Assembly (NCBI GenBank): GCA_037176845.1
Contig: JAYKXP010000012.1
Coordinates: 248,001-312,000, forward strand
DNA from: Paramarasmius palmivorus
Taxonomy: Eukaryota; Basidiomycota; Agaricomycetes; Agaricales; Marasmiaceae
Direction of reading: 5' to 3'
Length of the DNA: 64,000 nucleotides
Positions 10,666 through 23,154 of this stretch are shown here, piece by piece. The position numbers and the translations under genes are program-made. The notes beneath the pieces are model-generated. The model was not told where the DNA came from. It searched no databases and saw only the letters and a program-made list of their open reading frames with translations. Position 1 is the stretch's first letter; the number at the start of each line of letters is the position of its first letter.

Positions 10666-12888
10666 ATAGCCAAGCAATTTCAGATGGTTAGGGAGTTGAG
10701 GTCGGCTGGAGGGCGAATAACAACGTTGGATCTACATTGACCTCTTTACTCAACATGGGAAGGGGTAAATGAGAGCGAGACTACGAGATTGTGTGAGAGG
10801 TATCGCTCCTGCAAAAAAGGAAACCCGGGAGGTGAGTGCTATCGATGTTGTAGCAGGGTCAACGTTGCTGATCATTGTCCTCTTCTTGCAGCCTCTCACT
10901 GCCCCAACACCTACCTTTACGACACTAATCTGTCACGACACACTACTTTGTCCTCACTCATCCCCCTCGACCAGTCCCCGCCTCTGTTGCGAACAGGACG
11001 ACTCTTGCCAGTAATGTGCTTCGTGCGTGCGCTACCCTATGCCTCTTCTGCCCTTTCACCACTCGGGGACACCTCAATTTCGCTCGAACGACTGCGGATA
11101 AGCCTGAAGACACGTTGACCAGGTTGATTACGGTACTCAAAGTCGCGCGGTGGGATTTTCGGTTTGACTGAGGCAAGGGGTTGAGGAAAGAGCCGTTAGG
11201 GTTCATCATACCTCATGGAAATACCTCTTGACTCAGAATCAGCGCACCTACCAACTAGACGGACCGAACCCCTCAAGCCTTGAGGTAAGTATCTTCACGA
11301 AACCTTGGGAATGCTTTATCGTTCCCTTTAGATCGCTCACTTCAAGACCTCTGCTCTGTGCTCTCTAAGCATGTACAACATTTCACCTATGGTTATCGGA
11401 GCGAAGATATCATGGCTTGGGCGCAGAAAGTTATTGGTTCTTGCGGAATGGCACTGATGAAATTTCGGCGATGAGAAGAAGGAATGGTCCCGTATGTACT
11501 TGGATGGTCCCTTTCTGTACATTGCGTTCATGTTCGCTTTCGATAGATAACCCGGCCTCCAGACTATGTACCCCATGCCCGAAGAAACGCCTTGATAGCC
11601 GTATTTGATGCTTCTTTGATACGAATTGATCACTTGATATCGATGATGACCTATTGGGTCACCGTGAATCTGATTGCCTGCTTCTTCGAGGCGACTCTCA
11701 CCTGTACGACAAGTGTTTGGAATCTCAAGTGCTTGCTCTTCGAGCACTACATCTCTGCTCCTCCCAAGCTAACGGCAATTTTACAGATAACGATACACTA
11801 TTTTACCACGGCAAGCGTTCTGTAAGCCAATCACCTCATACGCGATAGCACCCAGCCGAATAACACTGTCATCCTTGACGTGTATGAAGAGACGTATGGT
11901 GGTCCTTTATGGACAAAATTATTTTTTGTCTGCTACATTAAAATCTACGTGCCTGAACCTGAAACACAAATGAACTCGGAGAAATCTCTAACAAAAATTG
12001 TACGAGAAGTTCAAAATCTGTAAATCGTTGATGAATCTTTGTGTCACGTGACCTCGCTTAGTAGCAGATTACAACTTCGCAACAAGATTTCGTTTCAACC
12101 ATCATTTTCAAATCTTCAAAGGATGTTTTAGAATCTACTTCAAGATTCATGGACTCGCCAGCAAGATATCAATTTGCAAGGCATATATCTTCAAGAAATT
12201 CCAACTAAATTTCAAGATTTGTCAACGATTTACTTGTTCAAGAGACCAAATCAAAGAAACATGGATTTAAAGCATCCAGAATTCAAGATCTGTTCTGCGA
12301 ATCACCAGTGGACCTCAAGATCTGTTGTAAAGTGCTAAAATTTGTTTACAAAGCAAGATGTACTCAACAGTTCTGGGTTAACAACCATGAGCGCACCAAA
12401 AAATGTTCCGCAACGTTTAATTTCCGTGTTTCTTTCCAATGACTATCCCTTAATAGGCAAAACTGGAACATTCGACAATGTTCGAGCACTTTCGAGCATA
12501 TTCGGATTGGCAAGCGAGCTTCAGGGTCTACCCGTCTGCGACATCTGATGGTATTGAGCTGACGATGCACAAGATTGGTGATTGTGGTACTTGTTTAACT
12601 CGTCGCTGAAGTACTTGTCACTGAAGCAACGGTCGCTGAACTCTAGCTTTCTGGGTGACGAAGGTTTGGCTTGAACGATCTGCCTATTCATGGACGATGA
12701 TTTTGAGGAGCAACGCCGCCCGAACATGCTGCGAAGTCATGTACCCCTTTAGGCCATATCCTCTAAGCGGCATGGTGCCTCATAAAAAGCAAGTTTCAGT
12801 GCTGCTGCTTCACTCTTGCCTCCCATTTTCTCTTTTTTTACCACTTCTTTTTGCTTGACATTTGTTTGCCCGACCTTCTTCGTCGTTC
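10666..12888. other. Long stretch without a supported gene
   Basis: A minus-strand open frame of 136 codons at 11337-11747 has no recognisable motif or splice context. From about 11900 to 12360 the sequence is AT-rich with many scattered CAAGAT/TCAAGA words, as in a decayed simple repeat. The last few hundred bases should hold the promoter of the HECT-like gene that starts at 12889. Confidence 0.45.
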
Positions 12889-15800
12889 ATGTCGACGTCC
12901 AATCCTTCTGACCCATCTTTGCCTACTGCTGGGGTTGGCCCTTGCTTGTCCTGTCCATCACATACATGCGGTTGGTATTATCCTAACGTGAGTTCTCTTC
13001 TGTTTCGTATTCTTTGTCTCATGCCCCTCGCCAAAGACTGCCTCGACCATTAACATTTGCCTTTGTGGCCACGACGTACATTCACACGTGCCACCGTCTA
13101 CCCAACCTCGCCACCAGCAGCTAGAAGATAGAGGTGGTATTCCAATGGTCGGCTGTACTGGATTTGTTGGAGTATGTGCCATCCATTTTTTTTCCTCTGT
13201 AAAAGCTGCTAACGTTTGAATCCAAAAGAGGGCTTATAGTCCCAACGATAGATGCGAAGCATGCCGATACAAGTGGCAGGCTCATGGGCCTCCACCTGGC
13301 GCTACATTCGCTACTACTGCAAGTCAACCACCCAGCTTTTTCGATTCATCTGCAGCCTCTCCCCTTTCAACCGCTGCTACTGCAGGTAGTGCCGCATCAA
13401 CACCTTCTCCGACGACCGGTATGCTCAGGCCTGTAGGCACTCCAACCACTCTTACACCGTGGAACAATCCAACGATAACTTCTACGGGTGGTACCACTGC
13501 CTCTAGAAGAGAGGAAGCGATTGTTCGTCATCGTGCACCTGAGAGACCCAATGCATTCGCCACCGCCCCTGCAGTTCTGGTTCCAGCTGGTATGCCAGGC
13601 AGGTCAGTCACTCGTCGAGGACACAGGCGCCAGTATGGTACCGGCGGCAGAGGTACGACGACAGGAGTTCGTACACCGGCAATTCAAGATGTTTACCTTG
13701 GAATTAGTCTATGGCCTCATGCTCCGGTACGTGCTGAATCTATTCTGTAATTTATCAATACCTAATTCTTAGTTGATAGAGAGATCTCGGAATTCACGAT
13801 TATCAAGGGTGGTCTGCACCAACTAAGATAAGGCAAGGTTTTGTCAACCGCACCACTCAACAAGAACGTATTCGCGCAGAAGGTCTAGAGTTTGGCGTCA
13901 CTCTTAGCTCTATTGACCCACCAGACGTGAATCTTAGGAAGATCGAAGACGGCTTACAGGCTCTTCGGCGTAACGGTGTTGAGATTCCCTCCTCCCCAAA
14001 TTCTAATGACACACGGCGTCTTTGGGGGTTGCTAGTAGCAGGGAACGAACCTGTGACGGTAGGATCCCAAAGAATCTATAACCATCATTCCCCTGCCGAC
14101 CACGCTGATTGGTGGACGTTGATTAACATCGTCAAGATTGCACGGAAGGACTGGCCAGTCCCTCAGCCAGTCCCACCACAGCGTCCATATGATCACTACA
14201 TATACATTGGTGAGCATCTAACTTCATTTTAAACCATCGTTGCTAACTATCAAGTACAGCCCCGCTCTTTGGATGCGTCCGCGTAAATGGACATATTTGC
14301 GTTGTGTTGCGTATTCTGTATGGGTTAGATACGCCCAACCCTGCAGTCAATGTCTGGCCAACTAGTCGACATATCATGGGTCGTGACGGTTGCAATGTGA
14401 ACACTGGGTGGATTACTCCAGCAAGTTCTTCTGCGTCTTCGTCTAGTAGGTCGTTGTTAGTTCGTGGTCGGTCGGATTCTATGGAGGTACGCAATGCATT
14501 ATCTGGGTGTCGATTTTCACTGATATTTGATTAGATTGAGGCAATGCTTAACCAGCCATCCTCTTCTCGGAGGCGATCTAATACTCGAAATGTTTCACCG
14601 CCTTCTTCTCCTGCTCCAACGCCTCCTCCGCCAACTCCAAGTCCAGAACCGCAGCTCTGCCCTACTAACTGGACAGAGCTCATTGATATCACTCAAGATG
14701 CACTTGCTATTCCAACAGCATCTCATATAAAATGGGAAATCGACGCATCTGGAGCCTCAACGGTTGAAGACGCTGTCGATGTACTATTCGATTACTTCTA
14801 TTCTCGGTTCTCTCCAGGGACCATCACGCCGAGAAACGTTCCAGAAGTGGTGCTTGAAGGGGCTGATCTACCCTTGCGTTACCTTCTGTCCACTGAAGAG
14901 ACTGTGAATGTGCTATTGTAAGTGAATCAGTATACTATTCTGGAAATATGCATCAATAACCTATATGCTTTCTAGGCAAGAAGGCCAAGGACTAGCACCT
15001 GCTAGGGAGCTCTTCACTGCTGCTGTTCACCGCATGTTGAAAGAGCCTGGCTTCTGGGATGCAACAGTTGACGGTTTTGTTACCCTAAACCTGACTATTC
15101 CTGTGAACGAGCAGAGGCTTCTGCTAGCACAGGTTTATGGAGCTCTCACTCTCATCCACCTTGTTCAGTGCGAATGGCTACCCCCAGATATATCTCCGGC
15201 GTTTCTACAGGCAGTAATCAAGGGAAGTTCATCTGTTGTCGATGACGATGGCGACTGGATCAAACGCTTTGCCCCCTCGATCAAGTCACTCTTCTATGAG
15301 TTTTGGCCCTCTGATGCCGTTCCTTCTTTGCCTGACTCGGTGTATTCCTGGATGTCCTCTTCGTCCGCAACACCAGAGGAAGAAGAAGAGAAGCTTCAAA
15401 TATCGCACTTCTTAGAAATTTTGAACGAATTGAACATCACAGTAAGCATTGTGTTGTTTGTCTGTTTCGTGCTTCTGCTAAAATATTGTATCTCCTGCTA
15501 GCTTGATACCTTCAAACGTCTACCATTGGACATTGTGGGTAAGCTTCGAAGAAGTGCATTGGAGCAGAAGCTACTGGGAGTTCCTCTTGGTGCAAAGCCG
15601 TTCGATGAAAATGAATATGTCAAAGCTTTCCGTAGCGGCTTTGACATAGTCATCGGAGGAGGGATAACAGGTACAAAGGTATGTCTATACTCATTTATAC
15701 ATGTTGGTTACTAGGCTAATGCGTGTTTAGCTTATGGGACTTGCCTCCAAGGACCTTCTCGCACGACTCACGCCTACAGTCATATCTACGGCCCAGCAAG

Positions 15801-16326
15801 TGCTACAACGCATTACATGGAAGCCGAAGAACACTGATGCGGAAGGCCTAGCTACCCTTGAACGTCGGTTCAAGAAGACCTTTGAGCACTGGATTCGGGG
15901 TTCAGGTCATCCTAAACATCCTTCTATCCTCCAAGCTGTGAGCATCTCCGCACAGGAAGAAGTGGAAGGATCGCTCTCATTCAGGCCTGTCTCATTTTCG
16001 CGCCTGGTCTCATCCTCGCCAATTCTTAGTTGGTATGATGTGAGTAATCTTTCATGCGTGGTTGGTCTTTATTTGACAAGGCTCTGTAATCTTAGTTCAA
16101 GTTTGTTGAGCCTTCTGTTCGAATCTCTGCTGGCAGCTGGTCCCCAATCCGTATCCGCGCATGTGATCACCGCATTGAGGTCTCCATCACAGCCGAACTG
16201 GAAGACGCTATAGAATCGTCTTACGAAGAGGAGGATCTGAATGAGGTTACAGAGATGGACCTTCTTTTACATTCGTTTTTTGCGCCACTTGACAACCACA
16301 CTAATGAGTCCTTCAATGCTGTTTGA
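12889..16326 (+). CDS. HECT-like E3 ligase-type protein with Cys-rich N-terminus
   Basis: Ten exons join in phase: 12889-12987, 13037-13171, 13229-13726, 13780-14209, 14260-14486, 14535-14917, 14976-15441, 15502-15678, 15731-16039 and 16096-16326, giving 984 residues. The N-terminus has zinc-ligand-like clusters (CLSC, HTCGWYYPN, NICLCGHDVHSH, DRCEAC), then a Ser/Thr/Pro-rich linker. From about residue 560 the text follows the N-lobe of HECT domains (ARELFTAAV, LAQVYGALTLIHL, ISPAFLQAV) and later the C-lobe (FRSGFD, WIRGSGHP, RACDHRIEV). Cys931 in RACDH (codon 16162-16164) sits where HECT enzymes have the catalytic cysteine. Expected role: ubiquitin transfer. Distant HECT-like proteins of this kind are common in mushroom genomes and some are transposon-linked. 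The gene model is strong; the HECT assignment is by eye. It converges with the F-box gene, 141 bp away. Confidence 0.75.
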
Positions 16327-16467
16327 TTGGCTTGACTCCATTCTAGTCACTATCTTGAACGCTCCTTTATATTATTGATCTACAATCCATAATACCTGTC
16401 ATTCCTTTAGTTACGGTCTTTACATGCTGTTCTGATACTCTAAAAATCAATCTAATGTGATCTTCAA

Positions 16468-18148
16468 TTAAAAAACACCAAGACATTGTCCGATGTTGAG
16501 TAGATCTTCTACCATCTCAGAATCGCTCTTCTGGGCTTCTCTGCCATTATCCCCTCCTTCTCCTTCGTCACTATCCCCTCCTTCTCCTTCGTCACTATCC
16601 CCTCCTTCTCCTTCGTCACTATCCTTTCCTTCTCCTTCGTCACTATCCTTTCCTTCTCCTTCGTCACTATCCTTTCCGTCTTCGTCGCTATCCTTTCCGT
16701 CTTCGTCGCTATCCTTGTCGTCGCTATCTTCGCTGCTTGTGTCGCTGGCATCAGTTCGTCCTTCCTGCAAAAGCCTATCAAAGTATGACAAGACAACTTC
16801 AGGGTCAAACAAAGAGGACGCCAGCTGACCAGCATCCTTCAGACGATCCCGTATGATGGACACCAGAAAGGCAAGTCTTGGATAGCTTCCAAACATTAAT
16901 GCCTGTCGGAGATATCTTTCATAGTCTTCGGCCTGGCCTGAAGCCTTAGGAGCTGGTACCCATACCGAACTTCCACCAACGCGCTTCCATGCCCCTGCTC
17001 CTGGTAGCGAACGCTAATAAGGTTCTGCTTGGTTCTGAAAGAATCTAAGGATGCTCACGAAACAACTGGGCGTATTGGAGGCTGCTCGAACGCTCCCCTA
17101 AATCCACGACCACCTCTGCTCCTTTTTTGAATGCACTGTATCTAGGAGTTGCTCCTGGATCATCTTGATGGCCGCCGCGACGATGATAGTCCCCCAAAAT
17201 CCATATGAATTCAACCATGTGTTTTAACTGCTCAACAAGCCTCTTGATCAACTCTGCGAGATCCTAACAAGAGTCAGCGACAGTGACAGCTGTTGCAAAA
17301 GAAGTTACCTCATTGAACAGCGGTTCTCCTTCGTCAAAACAATATTCTTGGGGACAGCCAAACCAGGCCTCGGCTTCGAGTTGTTTGATGTTGGGGAGGT
17401 GTTGCATGATGAGCGGGAAGATGTCCTCATGCCATCCGAATCTTCGGAATGAAAAGGTTATAAGGCGATCGTTTGTGATTGTTCCTAGTCTTTGTAGAAG
17501 GCTTGCTGCAGCCGCGTTCTGGCTGCTATCGTACTGAAATGATGTAGGCATCCAGTTCGGAATGAAACGTATATAGAACTTGCACAAATTGGGCAGATGT
17601 TCTAGTTCCTTTCCCGCAACGAATGCTGCAACATCAACATCGCTTCCGTGGAGCGATTGCAGCTGGGGAAAAGGTATTCGGTGGAAATGAGGATTATTGT
17701 GCGTCTGCTGCCAGTGGTGAAGCCTTTCGGTACGGAACGGTAAAACCAGCCGCACGATAGAATTGTGTCGTTCAATGAAATCTGCAACATGAGGTACTTC
17801 AACGTCGTCTTTGAGAGTAAGCGATTTAAGATTCGGAAAGTTTGCAGAAAGAAACGGAAATGTTTGTCTAGTTGGTCTCAGCATGGAACCAGAAGCTGGG
17901 ATAGAAGGAACGTACCTTTTCCCCGATTCCAGAATAGTCAGCTTCAAGACCATCCCGCAACGTTCCGGCCTTTCCTCTAAAGTAATCCACATTGCATCGT
18001 CAAGCTCGACGGATTGAAATGCGAATGGTTCCGCTAGTGTCTCAAACGGTGGGACCTCTAACATTGAACGGGCGGTTTGCAAGGAGCAGTATGAGAGAAT
18101 GCGGCACCATAATTCTGAGGGGAAGACTGGCAGCATTGGAAGTTGCAA
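16468..18148 (-). CDS. F-box/LRR-like protein with acidic repeat tail
   Basis: Three exons on the minus strand (18148-17309, 17263-17059 and 17000-16468) join in phase to about 525 residues. The N-terminus LPVFPSELWCRILSYCS is an F-box, the Skp1-binding motif of SCF ubiquitin ligases. It is followed by LRR-like segments (FPNLKSLTLKDDVEVPHVAD, LPNLCKFYIRFIP, LPNIKQLEAEAWFG). Exons 2-3 add a helical stretch (LAELIKRLVEQLKHMVEFI). The tail is built from about six DSDEGEG-type octads and two heptads, a strongly acidic low-complexity region. Expected role: substrate receptor of an SCF complex; substrate unknown. Its neighbour, convergent, is the HECT-like gene, so two ubiquitin-type genes lie side by side. 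The start ATG at 18148 has no competing upstream start. Confidence 0.8.
16552..16722 (-). repeat. Coding 24-bp minisatellite (acidic octads)
   Basis: About five to six tandem units of 24 bp (core CTTCTCCTTCGTCACTATCC on the plus strand) are followed by two 21-bp units. They encode the DSDEGEG(K/G) octads and DSDEDGK heptads of the F-box protein tail. Unit copies are nearly identical, so length variation between strains is likely. Confidence 0.9.
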
Positions 18149-18944
18149 TCGCAGTACGCAGTACGCAGAACGTGTAGACCTCGCTCCTACCGTGCCTTTG
18201 ACACGATCACATGATCTTAAGTAACGGGCCGGATCACTCCTCGAGTTCTCGTTCTCAACTTCTTGATTTCATTGAGATATACAGCCAAGATTCCTACTAC
18301 CCCAATTACTGAGAAGTGTATATACTTTTTAAAAAATAGGAAAGTACGGCGGGGACGTATTTCAGGCTGTGAACACCGGCCGAATGCTCACAACTTCAAT
18401 TACGCCCTAGGATTGGGGGATAAACAGTATATAAAAATGAGCAAAGCAGAGACATTCTCGATCCCTTGAAACCTGAATTAAGAAATACCACTAGTAGCAG
18501 GGTTGATCAAGGGCTCACCAGTATCAGATCGCGTAGCATTGAACCGAGTCCAACTGAGTCCAACAAATTATAAGGCGCCTGCATCATCATCAATAATATA
18601 CCGAACACAACTCAATGGAGCACCTACCCAGTACTTTTGATGCTCCCACTATCCAACAAAAAGACAAGATACTATCATGCCCCCAGAACCAACCCCCAGC
18701 ACCAACAGTTTAAAGACACGGGGTCTTGACATGAGACAAGGAGTCTCGACGGCTTACTGACGTACGCGCGTCACCAGCGCGTCCGCTGTTTTATGAGGTA
18801 TGCGTTTGAAGCTTGAGCGGAATCAACGCGGGGAGGAAACTATCGTTCCTCCCCAAAACAGATATCTAAATGTGAACGCCATAGAGTGCATCAGTAGGGT
18901 AAACGAAACGAAGAAGTAATTATTACCTGTAGTTGTCATACCTA
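18149..18944. other. Intergenic, no gene
   Basis: This is upstream of the F-box gene. No open frame with coding character. It holds the presumed promoter of that gene. Confidence 0.5.
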
Positions 18945-18994
18945 TGTCAGAGCTCAGTGATGGTATGTGCACCCACCATCACTGAGCTCTGACA
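18945..18994. repeat. 20-bp perfect hairpin, 10-base loop
   Basis: Positions 18945-18964 (starting TGTCAGAGCTCAGTGATGG) and 18975-18994 are exact reverse complements with a 10-base loop. Transcribed, it would form a stable hairpin. Nothing shows whether it is a MITE core, a termination structure or the centre of a larger decayed palindrome; flanking bases do not pair. Confidence 0.9.
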
Positions 18995-21900
18995 CGGCAT
19001 CAGCGACTTTGACTCTCGACGTGGCAGTAGAGATCGAAGTGAAGGAGCCGTGAGAACGTCTGCGCTCGCCTTTTTGAACGGCTTGTGCAACTCTCACGCT
19101 CATCCCTCGCGCTCATCCCTCACGTTCGTTTCTCAGCTTTCCTGAGTCTTCGTTCATCGAAGGAACCGCAAACCCCGAAGCTGTAGTGAGTGGTCTTTTG
19201 GATTCTTGCTATGGCAACCAACTCACAGCTGATTTTTCCAGGTGCATTTCATCGTTTTACGCCTTCTCCGCTCACCGACGTTCGACCTGCATCTAAGAAA
19301 TGCAATGACTTTGGATTGACATTGGGTATGGGGATTGGGAATGGACAGTCGGTGAGTAGTGGATCTTTCTTGACTTGACCTTCAATCTGAAGCCTTTCCC
19401 CCCAAAGGAATACCCATGAACAGACTGTTACCGTCGCCGTCCTTCAGCTTCCGACCAAAGACTCTGGAACCATAGGTCTAGACATTTGACAAGCTCGGCG
19501 CTGCTACCATCGTCACCCAGCGCAGCGTCAAAGCTCGACCCCCCAACGTAGTCAAAGAACCAGTCGTACATATCACCAGCGTACGATCGTGCCTTCTGGT
19601 GAACACACTCGGAAGCAGCAAGCCTCGGGAGCGGGACTTCAACAGCAATATCCTACCCCCTAAACACAACCACCCTAATCCTCAAACCAATACCGAACCC
19701 CAATGCCCAACACACTGGCGTCAACATTTCATCGTTCATCATTTGGCCCGCTTTCTTCGGCTATCTCCCTCCGCTCCCTTTGCCCCAACCAAACCTGTCT
19801 CCTGTACTCTATCGAGCCATAAACGAGCCCCAGGTGTGCGGCAGTTGGTAATAAGAGAAATATTGAGCGCCACAGAGGTCCAGGGCAATGATTTAGGTCG
19901 GAATTCGCGTTTCAGACTCAGGTGAGCAGTCTCCCTTTTTTTCTACCTTTTCGACGCGTTTTTCTGACACCTTATTATCCATAGTGCCGCAAAAAATACT
20001 CTAGCTCTCCAGTCACACCGAAAACCTCTGCTCCTGAACCCACATACTCCATACCGACAATAGCCACGAGTTCCAACGCTCTGTTCGTCTTCCAACCCCA
20101 ACTACTACACCTATACCTCGCATCCCCATCCTGTACTTCAAAACTTGAACTCGAGTTTGGATTCCGGGGCGGCGGGTAGTCATTCTGGCCTTCATCAACC
20201 TCATAGCGTTCAGTGGTTGTTTTACCAATGTCGCCGTGGTTATAGGCGACGTGTCGCAGGAAATGGGAACACTATCAAGCCACGAGTCGTTGCAGAGATA
20301 GTTCGGTTCCACTGGAATGTGACAGCTAGCAGCCGCTAGCCGTTTCATCATACACATACATACCCAGAGTTGCTGCCGGTGTTCCTCACCGAGAACGCAA
20401 CCTTTGCCAGCTAGAGGTGCTCCTTGTTCACGGTGGTTACACGCGACGTTGGTACCCAAACTTCCTCTTGCATACCGGCCAGACATCTTCTGGCTTCCAT
20501 AGATCCAGCGAATGGGCCTACCGCACACGTGCCTATCATCGATACCCTTTTCCTCGCCTTTGTCGATAACACCGCATCTCGAATCGGAATAGCTCGAGCA
20601 TTCGATTGGAATAACTCTGAACAACGGTCTCTTGAGGTCAAGGACGGAGGATTCCAGCGAAGATTGTGCTTAAACCCCAACTTCTTTTCTATGGTTGACA
20701 TCATGGCTCCGCGAATGGCCTGTACAAGGAGGCGTCCCTGCAAACTTGTCTTATCGGGGCTAGGAGCGTGGTCAAACGTTTGGTGAGTTTTCTTGGTGTG
20801 CTGTTGGGCTTCAGCTGATAGGCGTTCTTCGTTTCGTTCATAGTACTTGCCCAATGGAGCTCGTTAGTCAAAGCTAGAGCAGCCCGAGCCAACCTTCAGG
20901 CATCGTGCAGGCCATCTGTGCATACGCCTCTGCCACCGTCTTTGGTATCCCAGCTTCATCGATCTACGGACATGGGCGTTCAAGTATCTGGGCTCTGTGG
21001 CGACGAAACCTCACGTCGCTTGACAAGGTATGCATGCCGAGGCAATAAGCGTTGAAATACCATACTGACTGCTTACCTTTCAGGGGCATATCCGTCGTCT
21101 TGAATACCTCAGCATCTACCTTTTGAATCGCCAACTCATGCCAAGTATCATCGTTTGGCATGCGAAGTGGTATCTGCGTTCTATTGCAAGGCTGGCAAGG
21201 GGACATATTCGTTCGGTGTGTACTGTTCCTATGTTTTTAAGCCTATGCTGATAGATGTTCTTTTGTTCATAGTACTCGTCCAAAACCAGAACATTCGGAG
21301 CCCATAGTTCATGATCAGACCCCGAGCGTCCCAATCTGACCTTCGTGCATCATACAGCGTCTCCGGATACGCTCCAGCTACCTCCCCGGCCATTGTTTCA
21401 TGTTCATGGACTCTGCTGGTCTGGGAACAACCCATGTACCTCTCGATAGCTCGCCCTTCTCAATTCACGGATAGGGATGTTCAGGTGGAGCTCGATGGTG
21501 ACGGAATCCCATCTTGTTCAACGGGGTTGTCATTCGAAAGGTAATGTATGTCAATTCAATAAGCATTATGAAAACCTACTGACTACCTACGTCTTATAGG
21601 GATACATCCCACGCGGACATGACTCCTTTGTCCTGAACTAGCCCCAGCACCTTCCAGTATCCGAATCGCCAACTCGAAGGCTCAGACACAAGTTGTATCC
21701 ATGATCACCGACTGTCAAGATGTAGAAACACTTGGGGCAGTCTATCGTTCGAATTATTCATCTTTACGCCTTCAGCAGCCTTCAGTCCGGGTGTTTCGCA
21801 GCATACTCTAAACACAGAGGCCATAGCTGCTGTTGGCAGTGCTGCAGGTGATGACATTGATATGGCGTCTGTAAACGACGCGATAACAAGAAACAGCCTC

Positions 21901-22012
21901 GAGGCATTGTTCTCACCGAACATGTGGAACCTTCTACCTCGAGGCTAATCGTTCCTCGCAACAAACGGATTCTTCGCCTTCTTGTACCCTGGGCGCCTCA
22001 CTTCCAATAGAT
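18995..22012. other. Coding-like fragments, no coherent gene
   Basis: Open stretches exist on both strands (for example 20013-20624 minus and 20424-20786 plus), and several GTAAGT/TAG-like borders, but no chain of exons keeps frame. Similar text recurs around 20860-21010 and 21290-21530 on the plus strand, suggesting an old internal duplication. A plus-strand end at about 21720-21945 reads open to a stop. I do not recognise a family. Confidence 0.4.
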
Positions 22013-22460
22013 GCCTTGAATTCCTTGTTGCTGAAACCGGAACCGCAGCTTGTGATAACAAGAAGCAACGCAGTCGCGAAGCCGCTTAGCGAAGGCGGGT
22101 CTCCAATTCCCAGTTAGATCGTTCGCTTTCCTTGAACGGTCAGTTGTTAACGAACCTTTCCGATCGCTGTGTTTTGCTAATCTGTTTTTAGCCTGTCTAT
22201 TGCGCAACGGTCCTCGAGTACCTCGCTGCTGAAACTGGAAACGCAACTCGTGATAACAAGAAGCAACACAGAGTCGCGAACCCGCTTAGCGAAGGCGGGT
22301 CTCCAATTCCCAGTTAGATCGTTAGCTATCCCTTGAACGGTTAGTTGTTATTGAACCTTTCCGATTGCCGTGTCTTGCTGACCTGTTTTTGTCTAGTCTA
22401 CTGCGCAATGGTCCTCGAGTACCTCGCTGCTGAAACTGGATTCGCGATAACAAAAAGCAA
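22013..22460 (+). repeat. Tandem repeat, about 200-bp units
   Basis: Two full units and the start of a third: the block CTCGCTGCTGAAACTGGA recurs at about 22222 and 22423, with a diverged first copy near 22024 (spacings about 198 and 201 bp). Units share GCTTAGCGAAGGCGGGTCTC and CAATTCCCAGTTAGATCGTT. No gene is visible in the unit. Confidence 0.85.
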
Positions 22461-22504
22461 CGTATCGTCGCTCGACATCTTCGACTTGCTATCAGGAAGC
22501 GGAT

Positions 22505-22790
22505 GTTCATACTCGAGACAACAAGAAGTAACGTATCATTCCCGAGACAACAAGAAACAACGTATCATTCTCGAGATGATCAGAAGCAACGCGTTGTACA
22601 ATCTCGGTCTATACGGCGTGCTGTTTTTCCACTGTTACCTATACATTATTCCTTTTCCGTCATTGCCTTGTATTACAGTGTATGACTACTTATCTCGAGA
22701 TAACAAGAAGCAACGTATTGTACGACGACGGTATATACGTGCTGTTTCTCCACTGTTACCTATACATTATTTCTTTCCCGTCATATTCTA
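22505..22790 (+). repeat. Short tandem and dispersed repeats
   Basis: A 29-30 bp unit beginning CGAGACAACAAGAA is repeated about three times from 22512 to 22600. A second block, TCCACTGTTACCTATACATT, occurs at about 22628 and again near 22754, in each case after a CGTGCTGTTT-like lead. The same ACAAGAAGCAACG word also occurs in the 200-bp units just upstream, so all of this is one decayed repeat field. Confidence 0.75.
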
Positions 22791-22799
22791 CTAGCCCAA

Positions 22800-23154
22800 A
22801 AAACGAGGCAATGACGATTATTTACATTTGATGTTGTATCTATATATCTATGTAAAGCAACGCATCTTTGACGTGTTCAAATCGTTTAACCTGCTTGCTT
22901 CTTTCCTGCCAACATTCCAATAGTTCGCTCTCAAGATGGTGACGCATAATAGAGTTCGTACATTTCCTCTCAAGGTCTAGCTCTCTTACAGAAACTTGGT
23001 ACAGTATGCACAGGCCGATGCCGCAGCCCAAAATTTAGGCCCCCCTCATCCTATAGTCGTATGCGATCCCCAGCTGACTTGGCAATGGAAAGGATCTGAC
23101 TGAAACATGATGTAATGGTTTAGTCGCCTCGTAGGACGACGTCCAACATAGCGC
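22800..23154. other. Intergenic, upstream of dioxygenase gene
   Basis: No coding evidence. It should contain the promoter of the gene starting at 23155, but no clear TATA element is seen. Confidence 0.4.

Noticed and set aside
11337..11747. 136-codon minus-strand frame
   Set aside because: No recognisable motif, no neighbours in frame, no promoter or splice context.
12988..14259. Several short frames of 60-110 codons overlapping the HECT-like gene
   Set aside because: They are other-frame readings of its exons or introns.
20013..20854. Overlapping minus-strand frames of 203 and 147 codons
   Set aside because: No splice support, no motif, and equally long frames on the other strand; more likely decayed repeat sequence.
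22013..22460. CRISPR-like array
   Set aside because: Units are about 200 bp, contiguous and without spacers, in a fungal genome; an ordinary tandem repeat.
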